Shown: piece after piece, positions 31,170-41,699 of the stretch | Layout: every line of letters starts with the position of its first letter | Position numbering within the stretch: position 1 is the first letter of the stretch | DNA from: Taxillus chinensis | Lineage: Eukaryota > Streptophyta > Magnoliopsida > Santalales > Loranthaceae | Reading direction: 5' to 3' | Assembly: GCA_023512835.1 (NCBI GenBank) | Contig: CM042084.1 | Location: 57,094,793-57,158,792, forward strand | Length of the DNA stretch: 64,000 bases | Notes under the pieces: generated by a model | What the model was told of the DNA's origin: nothing | The model's input: the letters and a program-made list of their open reading frames with translations, nothing else | Database searches by the model: none | Position numbers and translations under genes: made by a program

Positions 31170-33478
31170 ATGGTGCGCACAAGGAGGACTGGCCAGGAGG
31201 AGGTGCACTCACCTAGTGCTGATAGCCAACCTGAGGAGGAGATACTCTTGGGGCATGCTCTTGATATGTAGGCTTTGGAGGCTTCAGAGCTGGGCTGGGC
31301 TAGAGAGGTGGCTCTTAAAATTCAAAATCTGGGATTACAAAGGTTAGTATCGCCTTGCCCGGCTATTTCCTACTCGCCCTACAAGAATTTTATGCATCGT
31401 CTCTGTGAGTAAGGATGAAGCGATAGGGGTTGTGCAAGGGGTTTATGTCGAATTACCACTAAAATTATTAGACATTGCTTTAACCTCCCTACACCCAGGT
31501 GATAGCTTTCCTCGGCTAAGCCTAGGAGAATTTGGTACCGCATGCAACTATGCTAGAAAATTTCAAAGTCGAAGGCGGTATACCAAGAATGGTTTTGTTG
31601 GAAAATTTAGATGCCTAGCATACCTGGTAGGGAAATGCTTATTGATTCAAACCAAGTGGGATAGATAATGTGCCTAAGCCACACCTGGAGTTCATGTATA
31701 GCATTGATCATATGCTAAATGTGGATTGGGCCACTACCATTTTTAAATGGTGGAAGAAAAACTCATCAAAGCAGATAAATGGCAGATTTTTGTGTTTGAT
31801 ATTTCAAAGCATGCCTGCTTTGCATTTTTCCTCCATGGATAGCATCACTTTTCCTTTTCACTGGGTGTTAAGAGTATTGCATGCTGAAGGAGGTTTGGGG
31901 ATCAGTACCAGAGGTCATTGGGCAACCAATGTTCCTCCTCCATCACAGCCCACTAGGCACAGTGTTCATGTGGAGCGATCCACTAACTTTGCAAGGGAGA
32001 CCTCTCCTCATGTGGATCAAAGGAAGCAGACTCTATACAGACTCACTGCCATGTACATGCAGTTCAATGTACACAAAGAAGATATTTTCAATTTCTTTCA
32101 AGGCATTCGTGGGCAGGTGGTGAGTGAAGTGGAGGTCATCAATTGGGCAGTCACTAATGGGCACATCACTAGTGCCCAATTTGAAGAATTAATGGCCCTC
32201 ATCTCTGGCGACCAACAAGCTACTTCACAACCTAGAACCAGAGCATGGGAGGCCCCAGACGTAGCTGCTCATGCATCTCCTAGAGCATGGGAAGCCCCGA
32301 AGCTCCTCCGCCGCATCTACCGAAGCTTGGAGGCAAGAAACACAACAGACTCGGGGAGGCAAATGCCAGAACCCGGCGCGAGGTGGAAGCCCTGAGGAAG
32401 GACAAGAAAGAAGTCAAAGGCCTCCTAGGCAAAAATCTGGAAGGCCTTAAGCAAGAGGAAAGCATCAAAACGTTCTCCTATAGTGGAGATATCTGATGAA
32501 GAACCCTCTCCATCCCTTGAAGTTTCCTATCCAGCCCAGGCGGATCCACCTCAACCAGAATCTTCAGCTAGGCCATCCTACTATCACCCGAAGGAGACAG
32601 AGCCAGCAGAAGGGTATTCACCCTTCCAGCCTTTTACTGATCCTGCATATTCTCAGGCTCTTGTGCCTGTTATACATCCTGTCTCTTGGGGTACATACAT
32701 GCCTGGTGAACCTAAAGACCTTCTTGGCCCTCCTATCCATTTAATCATTAATCCAGCCTTATCATCTGCCGAAAGTCAGAAGATTTGAAGACTTCATTAA
32801 CTCTCAGGTGTTAAGGGCTCGCTTTGCAAGGGACATGGACCTCTTCACCTCATTTGTCCTTCAAAGGATTTTAGGCGATGAATATCTATATTCGGATGAG
32901 GTGGACTTATTTTGCAGGACTATGCATTTTGTTGTGGAAGCCGAGCCTCATAATTACCCCCCGTCCCAGGTATACCTCTATTATCTTGTGCGAGCTTTAT
33001 GAGCAACCTTTGATGAAAGTGTGCGGCGCCAGCGTATAAATGGTCGGGAATGAAGGGCACCGTCCTTGGCATGGTATGCACGAGGTGCTGATCCCTGTGC
33101 ACATTGATCGTCACTATGTATTGGTGCGTGTGGATTTGAGTGCAGGGCATGCGGTGCTTTATGATCCAAGCCAAGGCGAAGGGTTCACCAGAAGAAAGAG
33201 ACGGCTTGTTCATGGGCTCATAAAAAAAATCAAGGATGCGATGAAAAAAGAAGGATTGTTGCAGGATAAGCTCCCTCTTATTCACCTCAACAAAATGGAA
33301 ATCCCTCGTGACCCGACCAATTCAGCTGTGGGATCTTTGCTTGCTACTACATGATGGCTATTCTGCAAGGGAAAGAAACTTGGGTAGTGTGCGGCGAGAC
33401 GTCAGTTGCCTTTGTAGCTCAGGTGCGACGAATAGTGGCCAATGTCATCTACTATTACAGCTTGCCAACTGAGAGGTA
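31170..33478 (+). pseudogene. Athila-like additional ORF: unknown N-terminal region, coiled coil, Ulp1-like protease (broken)
   Basis: Lies between integrase and 3' LTR, where Athila elements carry their extra or env-like gene. Pieces in order: 31170 on (MVRTRRTGQEEV, interrupted), 31405-31668, 31670-32395 (unrecognised domain with MLNVDWATTIFKWW and VLRVLHAEGGLG), 32287-32496 (a predicted coiled coil rich in Arg/Glu/Lys), 32483-32788 (acidic Pro-rich linker) and 32808-33354 (Ulp1-like domain, His region HRHYVLVRVD and LYDPSQ). The catalytic Cys phrase SCGIF is in another frame because of a disruption near 33308-33320. I see no signal peptide or membrane segments, so an envelope role is not supported. 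Confidence 0.75.
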
Positions 33479-34384
33479 AATGTTTTTTTTCCTACTCCCT
33501 ATTTTATGCGATGAGGACATAGCATATTTTAAGTGTGGTGTATGGGGAGTGACTTGAGCCACTTGCTTGTCTTTTATGTTGTGATTGCATGTTTTATTTA
33601 TAATTTTATCTTAGTTAGTTTGTTAGCCTTTATTTTAAAAAAAACTGTTTTTAGTTGCATGATTGTTTGAGTTGTTTGCTTGAATGATTTGCTTGTGGAG
33701 ACATGGATATTAAATATGTAATTTTGGCTTAAAATTTAAATTTTTTTTTATGCCACATTAGTATCATGTTGTGATAAGGGTGTTAAAGTAGTTAAAATGT
33801 GCTCTGATTTGGTTTAATCATGTCTTTATCTTTTGAATGATATCACCATATTTTTGGAGCTGAAATTTGAATATTAGCTAAGCATAACATGCTAAGATAG
33901 ACTTTAGTGACCCTTAAGTTGAGTGATAAAAATAAAAAGAAAACATGAGAAAAACTTCTTTTAGCCTTTGAGTGACATTTATGGTTTATGGGTAATAGTT
34001 TGATTTGCTACTCTTCTTGCATTCAACATTGGTTATTTAATGGTAGGAGTCAAGTAAGCATGTGATTACTTATTAGTGCTCAGTGTTTGGTGTGTGGAGT
34101 TAGGGTGCAAGACCTCTAAGTCACTGTGACTGTCTTTGCATCCTTTTCTTTATTTTGTGATATTATTGCAAAAGGCTGTGATATAAAATGTGAAAAAACC
34201 ATCACTTAATTGGAAAATGGGATGTGAGACATCAATGAATTTCTGTCTCTCCTTATGTAGCAAAATGGCAAGGGGTATGCATTAGAAAAAAAATCAGTTT
34301 TATTTATGTGTTATGTGAGTAAAAAAAGAGTGAATAATCCATCAAGGGAGAGCATAAAATGCAACCTTGTAAGGTTATTACTTC

Positions 34385-34419
<35 letters not shown>

Positions 34420-35091
34420 GAAAAGAGGGATTCAAAATAAAAGCCGCAATGGCTTGATGTTTATGTGTAATTGTTTAGATTTGTAGCCACATTGGCTGAG
34501 TTTTGTTTGTTTTGAGAGTGTTGAGCTCAATTCTTTAGCTCATGATTTTGTTTTATCAGTTATTAGAACGAGTGTGAGTTTATTGAGTTTAGACTAGCAT
34601 GTGAGTTCAAATAAAGTAGAATAGAGGGTGTGTTTTCTTTGATGAGCACAATAGGAAACTCTCATGATTGCCTGGCAAGTACTTAATCAATAGCCGATGG
34701 CGAGTGTAGAGATAGAGTTTTCCATCCATTGTTCATTGATAGGTATTGGGCTTGAGAATTATTAGATTTGAGTGAGGCTGCTTATCCTTTGTGAGAACTT
34801 AAAGGGAAACTAAGTGCTATTTTATCATGGATTGCTTGCTCATATCTCGAAATTTAAGTGGTGATATTGCATGGTTGTTGGACTTAGGGATATGGATATG
34901 AATGAACTAAGCTATGACTCATTTTGATACTTAAATTCCCATTTCATCATGATAGAGTTGCATGCTTAGGAAACCATGATTCTCCTTGATTGTTATTTTA
35001 TTTTTCTTCCGTTTGACTGCGTGTTTATTTTATTTTTGCATGCTTGTATGTTTTTGCTTGAGGACAAGCAGTGGTTCAAGTGTGGTGTATT
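33479..35091 (+). other. Athila-like 3' non-coding region (downstream copy)
   Basis: Uninterrupted partner of 10401-11220 plus 21251-21980. It contains the E3 empty target site near 34345 and a pure A tract (about 34386-34412) longer than in the upstream copy. It ends in the pre-LTR phrase GAGGACAAGCAGTGGTTCAAG. No gene seen. Confidence 0.8.
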
Positions 35092-36576
35092 TGATAACGT
35101 GCATTTTATGTCGTTATTCTAGTGTTTATTTAGGATGTTTAAGAGCATGATTAGAGCCTTATTACTTCATATATCATATATATTTGCTCTAACCCCTAGG
35201 AAGATGCTATTGGCAAATACATGCGTTTTTAAGCTGTTTTGGAAGATTTTGGAGCTCACTTTTGATATAGTAGATGGCCTCAAACAATTGACGTGCAAGA
35301 ACCAAAGTTGCTTAGAATGATGTCCTCTACCTACCACAGAAATTTCAGAGCATTTGGAGCTGCACGTGAATTCACCTATTTCACGTGCAAGCATATTTTT
35401 GTTTCTCAGGCCTCTACAGGATGCAAGGAAGCTTGGGGAGAAGTTTGAGCTAATTTGGAGCTGCACGTGAATTCACCATATCACGTGCAAATTCACGTGC
35501 GAGAGATATTTTTGGACTGATCCTATCGATTTTTCATGCCGATCATTTGTTTCGAAGGCCTATGTCCAAATTGTGGATGGAAGATAGAGATTTTAATGTT
35601 TGGAGTATCACTTATCAAAACTACGTCGTTTTGATAAATGGGCTAGGGTACACACCTCAAAGCCCATCCAACCTCTATAAATAAAGCCTCCACGCCCCCT
35701 GCTAAACATCCTAGACCCCCTACACGTTTTTAGAGAGAGAGAGGCTTCAAGACTTGGAGGTTGCTCCTTGACCTAGGAGAGCGGCCGTCGCGGATTTTGG
35801 AGACCGGATTTGAAACCTTTTTGCGCGCATGGATTAGAAGAAGATGTTTAGCTTTACCTGCTATGGTTTTGTTTGTAATCATGCGTGAGTAGTTCTTATA
35901 ATCTAGGGGAGCAATGTAGCCCCCCTTGTTGCTTTCTTTGTGTTTATGAATTGGGTTTGGATGATTGAGTTTTGCATGTTTTATGAATCCGTTCTTAATT
36001 TCTATCTTTGGATGTACACCTTGGTATTATTAGCCCTAGTCGGGGCGGATTGAGATTCATAACTTATTTGTAATTGGTGTGATCATTATCCTTTTGCAAG
36101 TATGATTTATTGACTTTGCATGTTTGTGTGTTTAGATGACCATTCTGGCATACAACTCTTAAAAGGACCTCAATGACCATTTGTTGTCCTTGGCTTATGT
36201 TTAGCATGTTTTCAATTAGACAACCCTAATACCATGAACCAGTAAAGATAACATAGGGAGGTGAAATTGTGACCCTAGATGCCTTTATACCTTGAATCTT
36301 AATCCTAAAATCAATTTGCTTTCTTTGTTTATTCAGAAAACCAAATAAAAATTAGATCTTTAGTTATAAAAAGAATTCATTTTTGTCAAGACATTTTATA
36401 GGGCAAGAGTAATTGGGTGTTTTGATTTAAGAACTAGAAAACTAGGCTAATCCCTGTGGGTTCGACCCCTTGCTTGTTGCTATTCTTTTAGTGCAAACTT
36501 AGGGAATTTATTATCTTGAAGAGAGATTTAACGACATTAGCTAGCTCTTTTAGAGAGGCTAAAAATCTGTCTGTCA
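35092..36576 (+). repeat. Athila-like 3' LTR (1.49 kb)
   Basis: TGATAACGTGCATTTTATG to CTGTCTGTCA. Near-identical to 21981-23484; many of the differences are CAG/CTG type. Confidence 0.93.
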
Positions 36577-36782
36577 AGTGAGTTGGTTGATGTTCATGAG
36601 AAGAAAATTACCTAAAAACCTGCCAAAACAACTCAAAAGCACATATATATAGGCAAATAGTACCTTCCTAAGTGTTAGAGCAATTATCTATGCATTATGG
36701 TGCAATTTAGGATCAAAACATGCTCTTCCCTGGCACCAGTGGTGTGCCTTCCTTCCCTGACTGTTGATCTGGAAGAGGGCTT
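36577..36782. other. Short interval between the Athila-like LTR and the solo LTR
   Basis: About 200 bp, AT-rich, with no repeat or gene recognised. Confidence 0.4.
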
Positions 36783-39425
36783 TGTCACGCCCCGAATTCT
36801 GGGGTACCCGGAACCAGGAACATGACTTCCCCTTGCTCGCACCCGAAAGGTCAAGGGGTAGGTGACTAGCACCAATAGAGACTACCTCGCGGGTGCTGCC
36901 TCAAATATGCAACCCTGTACAGTCATACATCAAGGGTAATCCTCTACTTTCCCATACATCAACATGCATAAAATATGCAAACAGTCATACAAATATCATA
37001 TAAATCTTTACTACATGCTCGGTGTACTCGTGCACCATGTAGTGTGCACATCATCGGGACTCATCCCGCAAACAAACATCAGGACCCAGCCCTGGAAACA
37101 AACATCGGGACCCAACCTGCCCACACAGGACAACTTGTCCACGATCCTCAACAGGATCCCAACTCAGGGCACTCAGCCCTAGCTCCCCAAGCTCAATGGC
37201 TCACAAGCTCAATGGCTCAACATGACCCTCAACTGGATCTCAACAAAGGGCACTCAGCCTTAGCTCAACGGCTCAACACAATCCTCAACAGGATCTCAAT
37301 AACTGGACGCAGCCTGCCTTCACTAGGGCATAGCTCATCCATGATCCTCAATAGGACCTATTCATCAATAGCTCATCAGGACGTAGCCTCACCCAACAAG
37401 GTACATCATAATTCCAAGGGCCTTAGCCACCTGTCACACCCACGCAGGGTACATGCACAAAGCTCAACCACCAAATATGCCACCTATCAAAATCAACATA
37501 TCATATCAACCCAAAAGTCCCACATATCACATAGATATCACACATAGATATACAAGCAAGCATAACAATCACAACAAACCAAAAAGTCCCACATAGTACA
37601 CGTATGTAGATAAGCTAATCATAGCCACCAACATACGAACAAACAGACCATGAGGCTCTCACGGTGCCAACCACCCTCACCGCCCCATAGGAACTTTAGC
37701 CCTCATGGCCCAACCATACATCAAACAAACCATGAAAAACCACGAAGGTTTCGTCACACAGCCTCACTAGGCTCTCACAGTGCCCATTGGCACCCCATGG
37801 ACTCTTTTAGGCCCAAACTATCTCAAACAATCCACAACGGAGAAACTCCAACTTGGAGTTCAACACACATACGGCAGACAAACTAGCACCGTAACACAAC
37901 TAAGCAACCCATAATATAATTCCCAGACCGAAGGTCCCCCATTCATGCAACTTATTGCATACTATAGTAACACAAGTCAACCACTAGGGTTTCACAACAC
38001 ACCCCCTGTAACAGAGGCCAGTCTCCACAAGACCATAACTCTATCCTCAAGCATTGAGTCAGACCAATGCAGTTAACCAAGCATGATTCCGAGTTAGGTT
38101 ATGGTGAAAAGTAAAATTCGAAGCATCATAGTCAAATCCAGAGCATCACACTGATCCAGAACAGTACTCATCCGGAACAACACTAATCATCCGGAACACT
38201 AATTCAAAACAACACACTAATCCGGAACATCACACGAATCCGGAACATCCTAGTCAAATCTGAAACATCACACGGATTGAGATCTTCCTAGTCAAATCCG
38301 GAACATCATTGATCCGGAATAAGGGATCCGAGCCTCCCCAAGCACAGAATAAAACGTCCGCAGCTCCACTAGCACAGACTAAGACATCCGCATTTGGACT
38401 AAGACTCGCTAATACGAAATAAGGCGTTTGAGACTTCCAATCATCCAGACTAAGCTCCATGATACGGAGCAAGGCATCCGAGCGATCCTTATCATGGAAT
38501 AAGGATCTGAGCGATCACTGACACGGAATAAGTTCCCATTGATCTGGATTGACTTCTAGTCCGGATCAGTCATTAAGCACGGACTCCTCGAGTCCTCTAC
38601 CATACATATTCGCTAAGGTTATTGTTCATTTATCTTGACTCCTCGAGTCCCCCGACCGCACAATTCCACCAAGGATCCTGTTCATCGACATTTTTAGCCT
38701 ATTTCTCGTTTGAATTCAACCTAGTAACCCCAAAATCCGCACAAATGCTCTAAAAACTCATAAAACACATGCCCAAACCTCTATATAAGGTTTAATCACA
38801 TATAAGGCACTCAAATCACAAGATTCAACCCAAAATTGGGTTTCCCCCCAGAACTTAGGGTTCATCCCCAAATCCATGATTTCTAGCAAAATCATGCATG
38901 CTAATCCCACTAGGATTTATGTAAGAGATAGAATCACCTACCTGGAGGTACTATCACGAACTAGATAGCCACAAATCGCCAAACTATGGCTCTAAGCTCC
39001 AAGTTCCTCAAGCCCAAGCTCTCCTCCACTCACAACTCAAATGAATGCCATCCCATTCTCTCTCTTGCCTCCACCTATTTATATCCGCCAATAATTGACC
39101 TTGCCACTAATTAGCCCAATAATTGAGTTGAGCAATAATTGAGCTCCCTCCCAAGGTCGCGAACTCCAAATTAAGTCCAACTACGGCCAAAACGCTCGAA
39201 ATGACGAGCACATCACTATTCAAATATTTTCCAACCCAATTAACCGCTCAAACGCAAGGTCAACCAATAAACCACAGTAAATTCAACCATCGGGCCACTC
39301 GGGCCGTGACTTGGAATTGGGCCCAAGTACTGTCAAAATGCTCACATCGAAGGCCACATTACCGTCCAGATATTTTCAACATCAAAGAAAGGCTATCTCT
39401 TAGCCCTACCCAGATACGAGTCTTC
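36783..39425 (-). repeat. Solo LTR, diverged relative of the E3 family
   Basis: On + it begins TGTCACGCCCCGAATTC and keeps the order of E3's LTR (ACATGACTTCCCCTTGC, the CAACAGGATCC phrases, AGGGTTCAT). It ends near GATACGAGTCTTCC. No PBS lies to the left and no polypurine tract to the right, so no internal region is attached. Microrepeats with TCCGGAACATCA lie at about 38150-38330. The right edge is uncertain by several bases and no clear target duplication is visible. Confidence 0.75.
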
Positions 39426-39950
39426 CTGAGACTTCCATTCCTCAGTGGAGCCCAACCAATTTCCCTACCTTTCCCCTCTTGACCATAGTCGCTGCAAGCC
39501 TGTTAACTATGCATGCCCCACCTCTCGGGTTTCGGCCGCTTCTCTTCGGCTTCCAACCGCCATTGTGGCAGCTATTCATGGGCCTCTAATTGCCCTTCTT
39601 CCCCAGATGCTCCTCCACTGCCTATTGTTCGTGATACTTCCCCTGTTGTGGCAGGCGATACCTCACCTCGCTAGTCTTCTCCCTCCCCCATTCGAACGGT
39701 AAAACGTCCTCGAGGAAGGCCCAAAAAATGAAAATAAGGCCCTTAAGCTCTAATGGGTTTCTTTTTACATTCATTTTGTAGCCGGGCTTTGGGCGTGTTC
39801 TTGTATTGTCTGCCCCTACATGGGCTATATTTGGTCCTGTGTGGGTTATAGCTTGCTCTTGCGTGAGCCCTCTCTTTGTCTGGGTCAGACTATCCTCTGC
39901 CCTATTTGTATTTGCTTTTCTTATTAATAAAATTGTCTATTAAAAAAATA
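39426..39950 (+). other. Possible LINE-like or retroposed 3' end
   Basis: A Pro/Ser-rich frame with one stop ends in an AT-hook-like KRPRGRPKK (about 39695-39728). It is followed by about 200 bp of TG-rich 3' sequence, a poly(A) signal (AATAAAAT near 39926) and a short A tract at 39942-39948. This layout resembles retroposed 3' ends, but no RT or endonuclease is present. Identity is uncertain. Confidence 0.35.
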
Positions 39951-40421
39951 ACAACAATGTTGACTTTCCTTTTTCCTATTTCGAGTCCTAATGCCGTCTG
40001 GTCCAATTTTAAATACTCTTGGGAAAGGATTTTTTAACTCATTTAATGCACTTAGAAAAGGATTTTTTTTTTCAAGTCTCTGGAACAATTATTTTGGATT
40101 TCTAGAGTTTTTTTTGGATTTTTGAGTTTTCTGGATATTCCGAGTCCCTATCATATTTAATGTCGGATTGGACTTGGATGTTCGAGTTTCACCACATTCA
40201 ATGCTTGAATTTGACCAGGATCCTCGATTTTGACCAAGAGTCCCGGGCTGAGGGACTTCGGATCTTCCAATGTCCCGGATTTCAACGCTCCGGATTTCCT
40301 GATTTTTGAATTTTGCATCATTTAAAAATTATAGAATTAGGCTCAACACTAGTTGGAGACTCTACTTGGGCTTCCTTGAGCTTCTCTTGTTCTCATTTGC
40401 TATGTAATGAAGATAACTTTG
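39951..40421. other. AT-rich interval left of E5
   Basis: T-rich, low-complexity sequence with no gene seen. It joins 53071 onward once E5 is removed. Confidence 0.4.
40417..40421. repeat. E5 target site duplication, left (CTTTG)
   Basis: CTTTG before the LTR at 40422 and again at 53066-53070. Confidence 0.93.
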
Positions 40422-41578
40422 TGATGGTCCCATGGAGCCTAAAGGGGGGGGGTGAATAGGCTCTTATTCGAACTCTTTCTTTTCTCTCAAGACACAAAGA
40501 CTTATCTAGTTTAAGTGATAGAATCACTGCGGAAGATAACCAGGATAGTGGAAGTATTTTGTTTTATTATCACAAGGTGATTACAACAAAATAGAAGCAA
40601 ACACTCTCTTACACTCGTTTACAACAATGAACTCACACACTAGCCAAGTTCCTTTTCTATTTTTGCCCACCTAAGCACACCTTGTACATGAAGTATAAGT
40701 ATGAATATTTATACAAAACATTCCTAAGAGACAACCTTGGAACTTGAAGTTCCGGAATGCATTCAAGACTAACTATCCCTCGTAATCTGTCCGCCTTGAC
40801 TGCTGCGGATTGTGGAGCTCAAGATCTTGGATTTGAAGAGTATAAGTGTCTTTGTGAGTTCCGAGATACAATTAAGGTTGTGTCCACATATCCGGATGAT
40901 CCACGTGTAAGATTCTTCTTGTTCTAAATGCATTCGTCTTACATCGGGACAGCACGAGCCGATAACTTTAAATGCGGTTTTGTTGGAGCAGTGTCTTCTT
41001 GGTCCGGTGTAATTTTCCTTACTCCGTAGTTAATGAAGCTCGGAACCTTACTCCGTGTCAGTGGTTGCTTACTCCGTATCTATTCAGTACTGGAATCCTT
41101 AGTCCGTGTCAGCGCTTCCTTACTCCGCATGTAAGTTCCTTACTCCGCATGTAAGTTCCTTACTCCGTATGTAAGTTCCTTACTCCGCATGTAAGTTCCT
41201 TACTCCGCATGTAAGTTCCTTACTCCGGGCGAGTAATAAGTCCGGATTCCTTACTCCGCATCTGGTTTCTTTACTCCGCATCTATTTTCCTTACTCCGCA
41301 CTTATTTTCCTTACTCCGCACTTATCCTTTAAGTTCTTAGTCCGGTAGGATTGTTCCTTATTCCGTATGTATTTGTTACTTGGTTATTTACCAAGTGTTT
41401 GACGACACTAACTCTTGTCCGGATCAGGATTATGTATCCTGTCCTTAGCTTTGCTCTCACGAGTGCATCTTTGGATTAGTGACATACCTTCTGCAATGAT
41501 CAAATAAACACAAAAGATCTCAGATCAAATTACATAAGGCTTTATCAGCATTATCCAAATTCCGGGTTTGATCCAACA
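40422..41578 (-). repeat. E5 3' LTR (1.16 kb)
   Basis: On + it runs TGATGGTCCC to GGATCCAACA-type end (TTTGATCCAACA). It includes the GGGGGGGTGAATAGG signature near the end and a 20-bp tandem array. Confidence 0.93.
41105..41330. repeat. 20-bp tandem array in the E5 LTR
   Basis: Units TTCCTTACTCCGCATGTAAG with variants (GTATG, GGGCGAG, CATCT, CACTTATT). Five GCATGTAAG/GTATGTAAG units occur here; the 5' LTR (about 52575-52815) has six. Confidence 0.85.
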
Positions 41579-41593
41579 ATCTCCCCCAATTAT
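41579..41593 (-). promoter_or_regulatory. E5 polypurine tract
   Basis: Minus-strand ATAATTGGGGGAGAT abuts the LTR start TGTTGGATC. Confidence 0.88.
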
Positions 41594-41699
41594 GGATATG
41601 CCCAAACCCTTTGTAATCTGATCTGGTAAGCGATGCAAAAGAATATCATACAGAATACGCAACACAACCAATTTCATTAATCAGCAACTAAATACAAAT

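Larger units (their letters stand above)
21981..36576 (+). mobile_element. Athila-like Ty3/Gypsy element, full internal region between two LTRs (14.6 kb)
   Basis: LTRs 21981-23484 and 35092-36576, tRNA-Asp PBS, gag, protease, RT, RNase H, integrase (tandemly duplicated), an internal promoter-like block, an additional ORF ending in a Ulp1-like protease, and a long 3' non-coding region. Asp primer use, DLGAS protease and the pre-LTR phrase point to the Athila branch. No flanking target duplication can be tested on the left because the LTR is shared with the upstream copy. Confidence 0.88.

Noticed and set aside
31170..33478. Envelope protein in the Athila-like extra ORF
   Set aside because: No signal peptide or transmembrane segments seen; the C-terminus is a Ulp1-like protease instead.
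36577..36782. tRNA gene or primer site near the solo LTR
   Set aside because: No cloverleaf pattern and no PBS next to the LTR.
41105..41330. Regular 20-bp repeats resembling a CRISPR-like array
   Set aside because: Head-to-tail units without spacers, inside a retrotransposon LTR of a plant.
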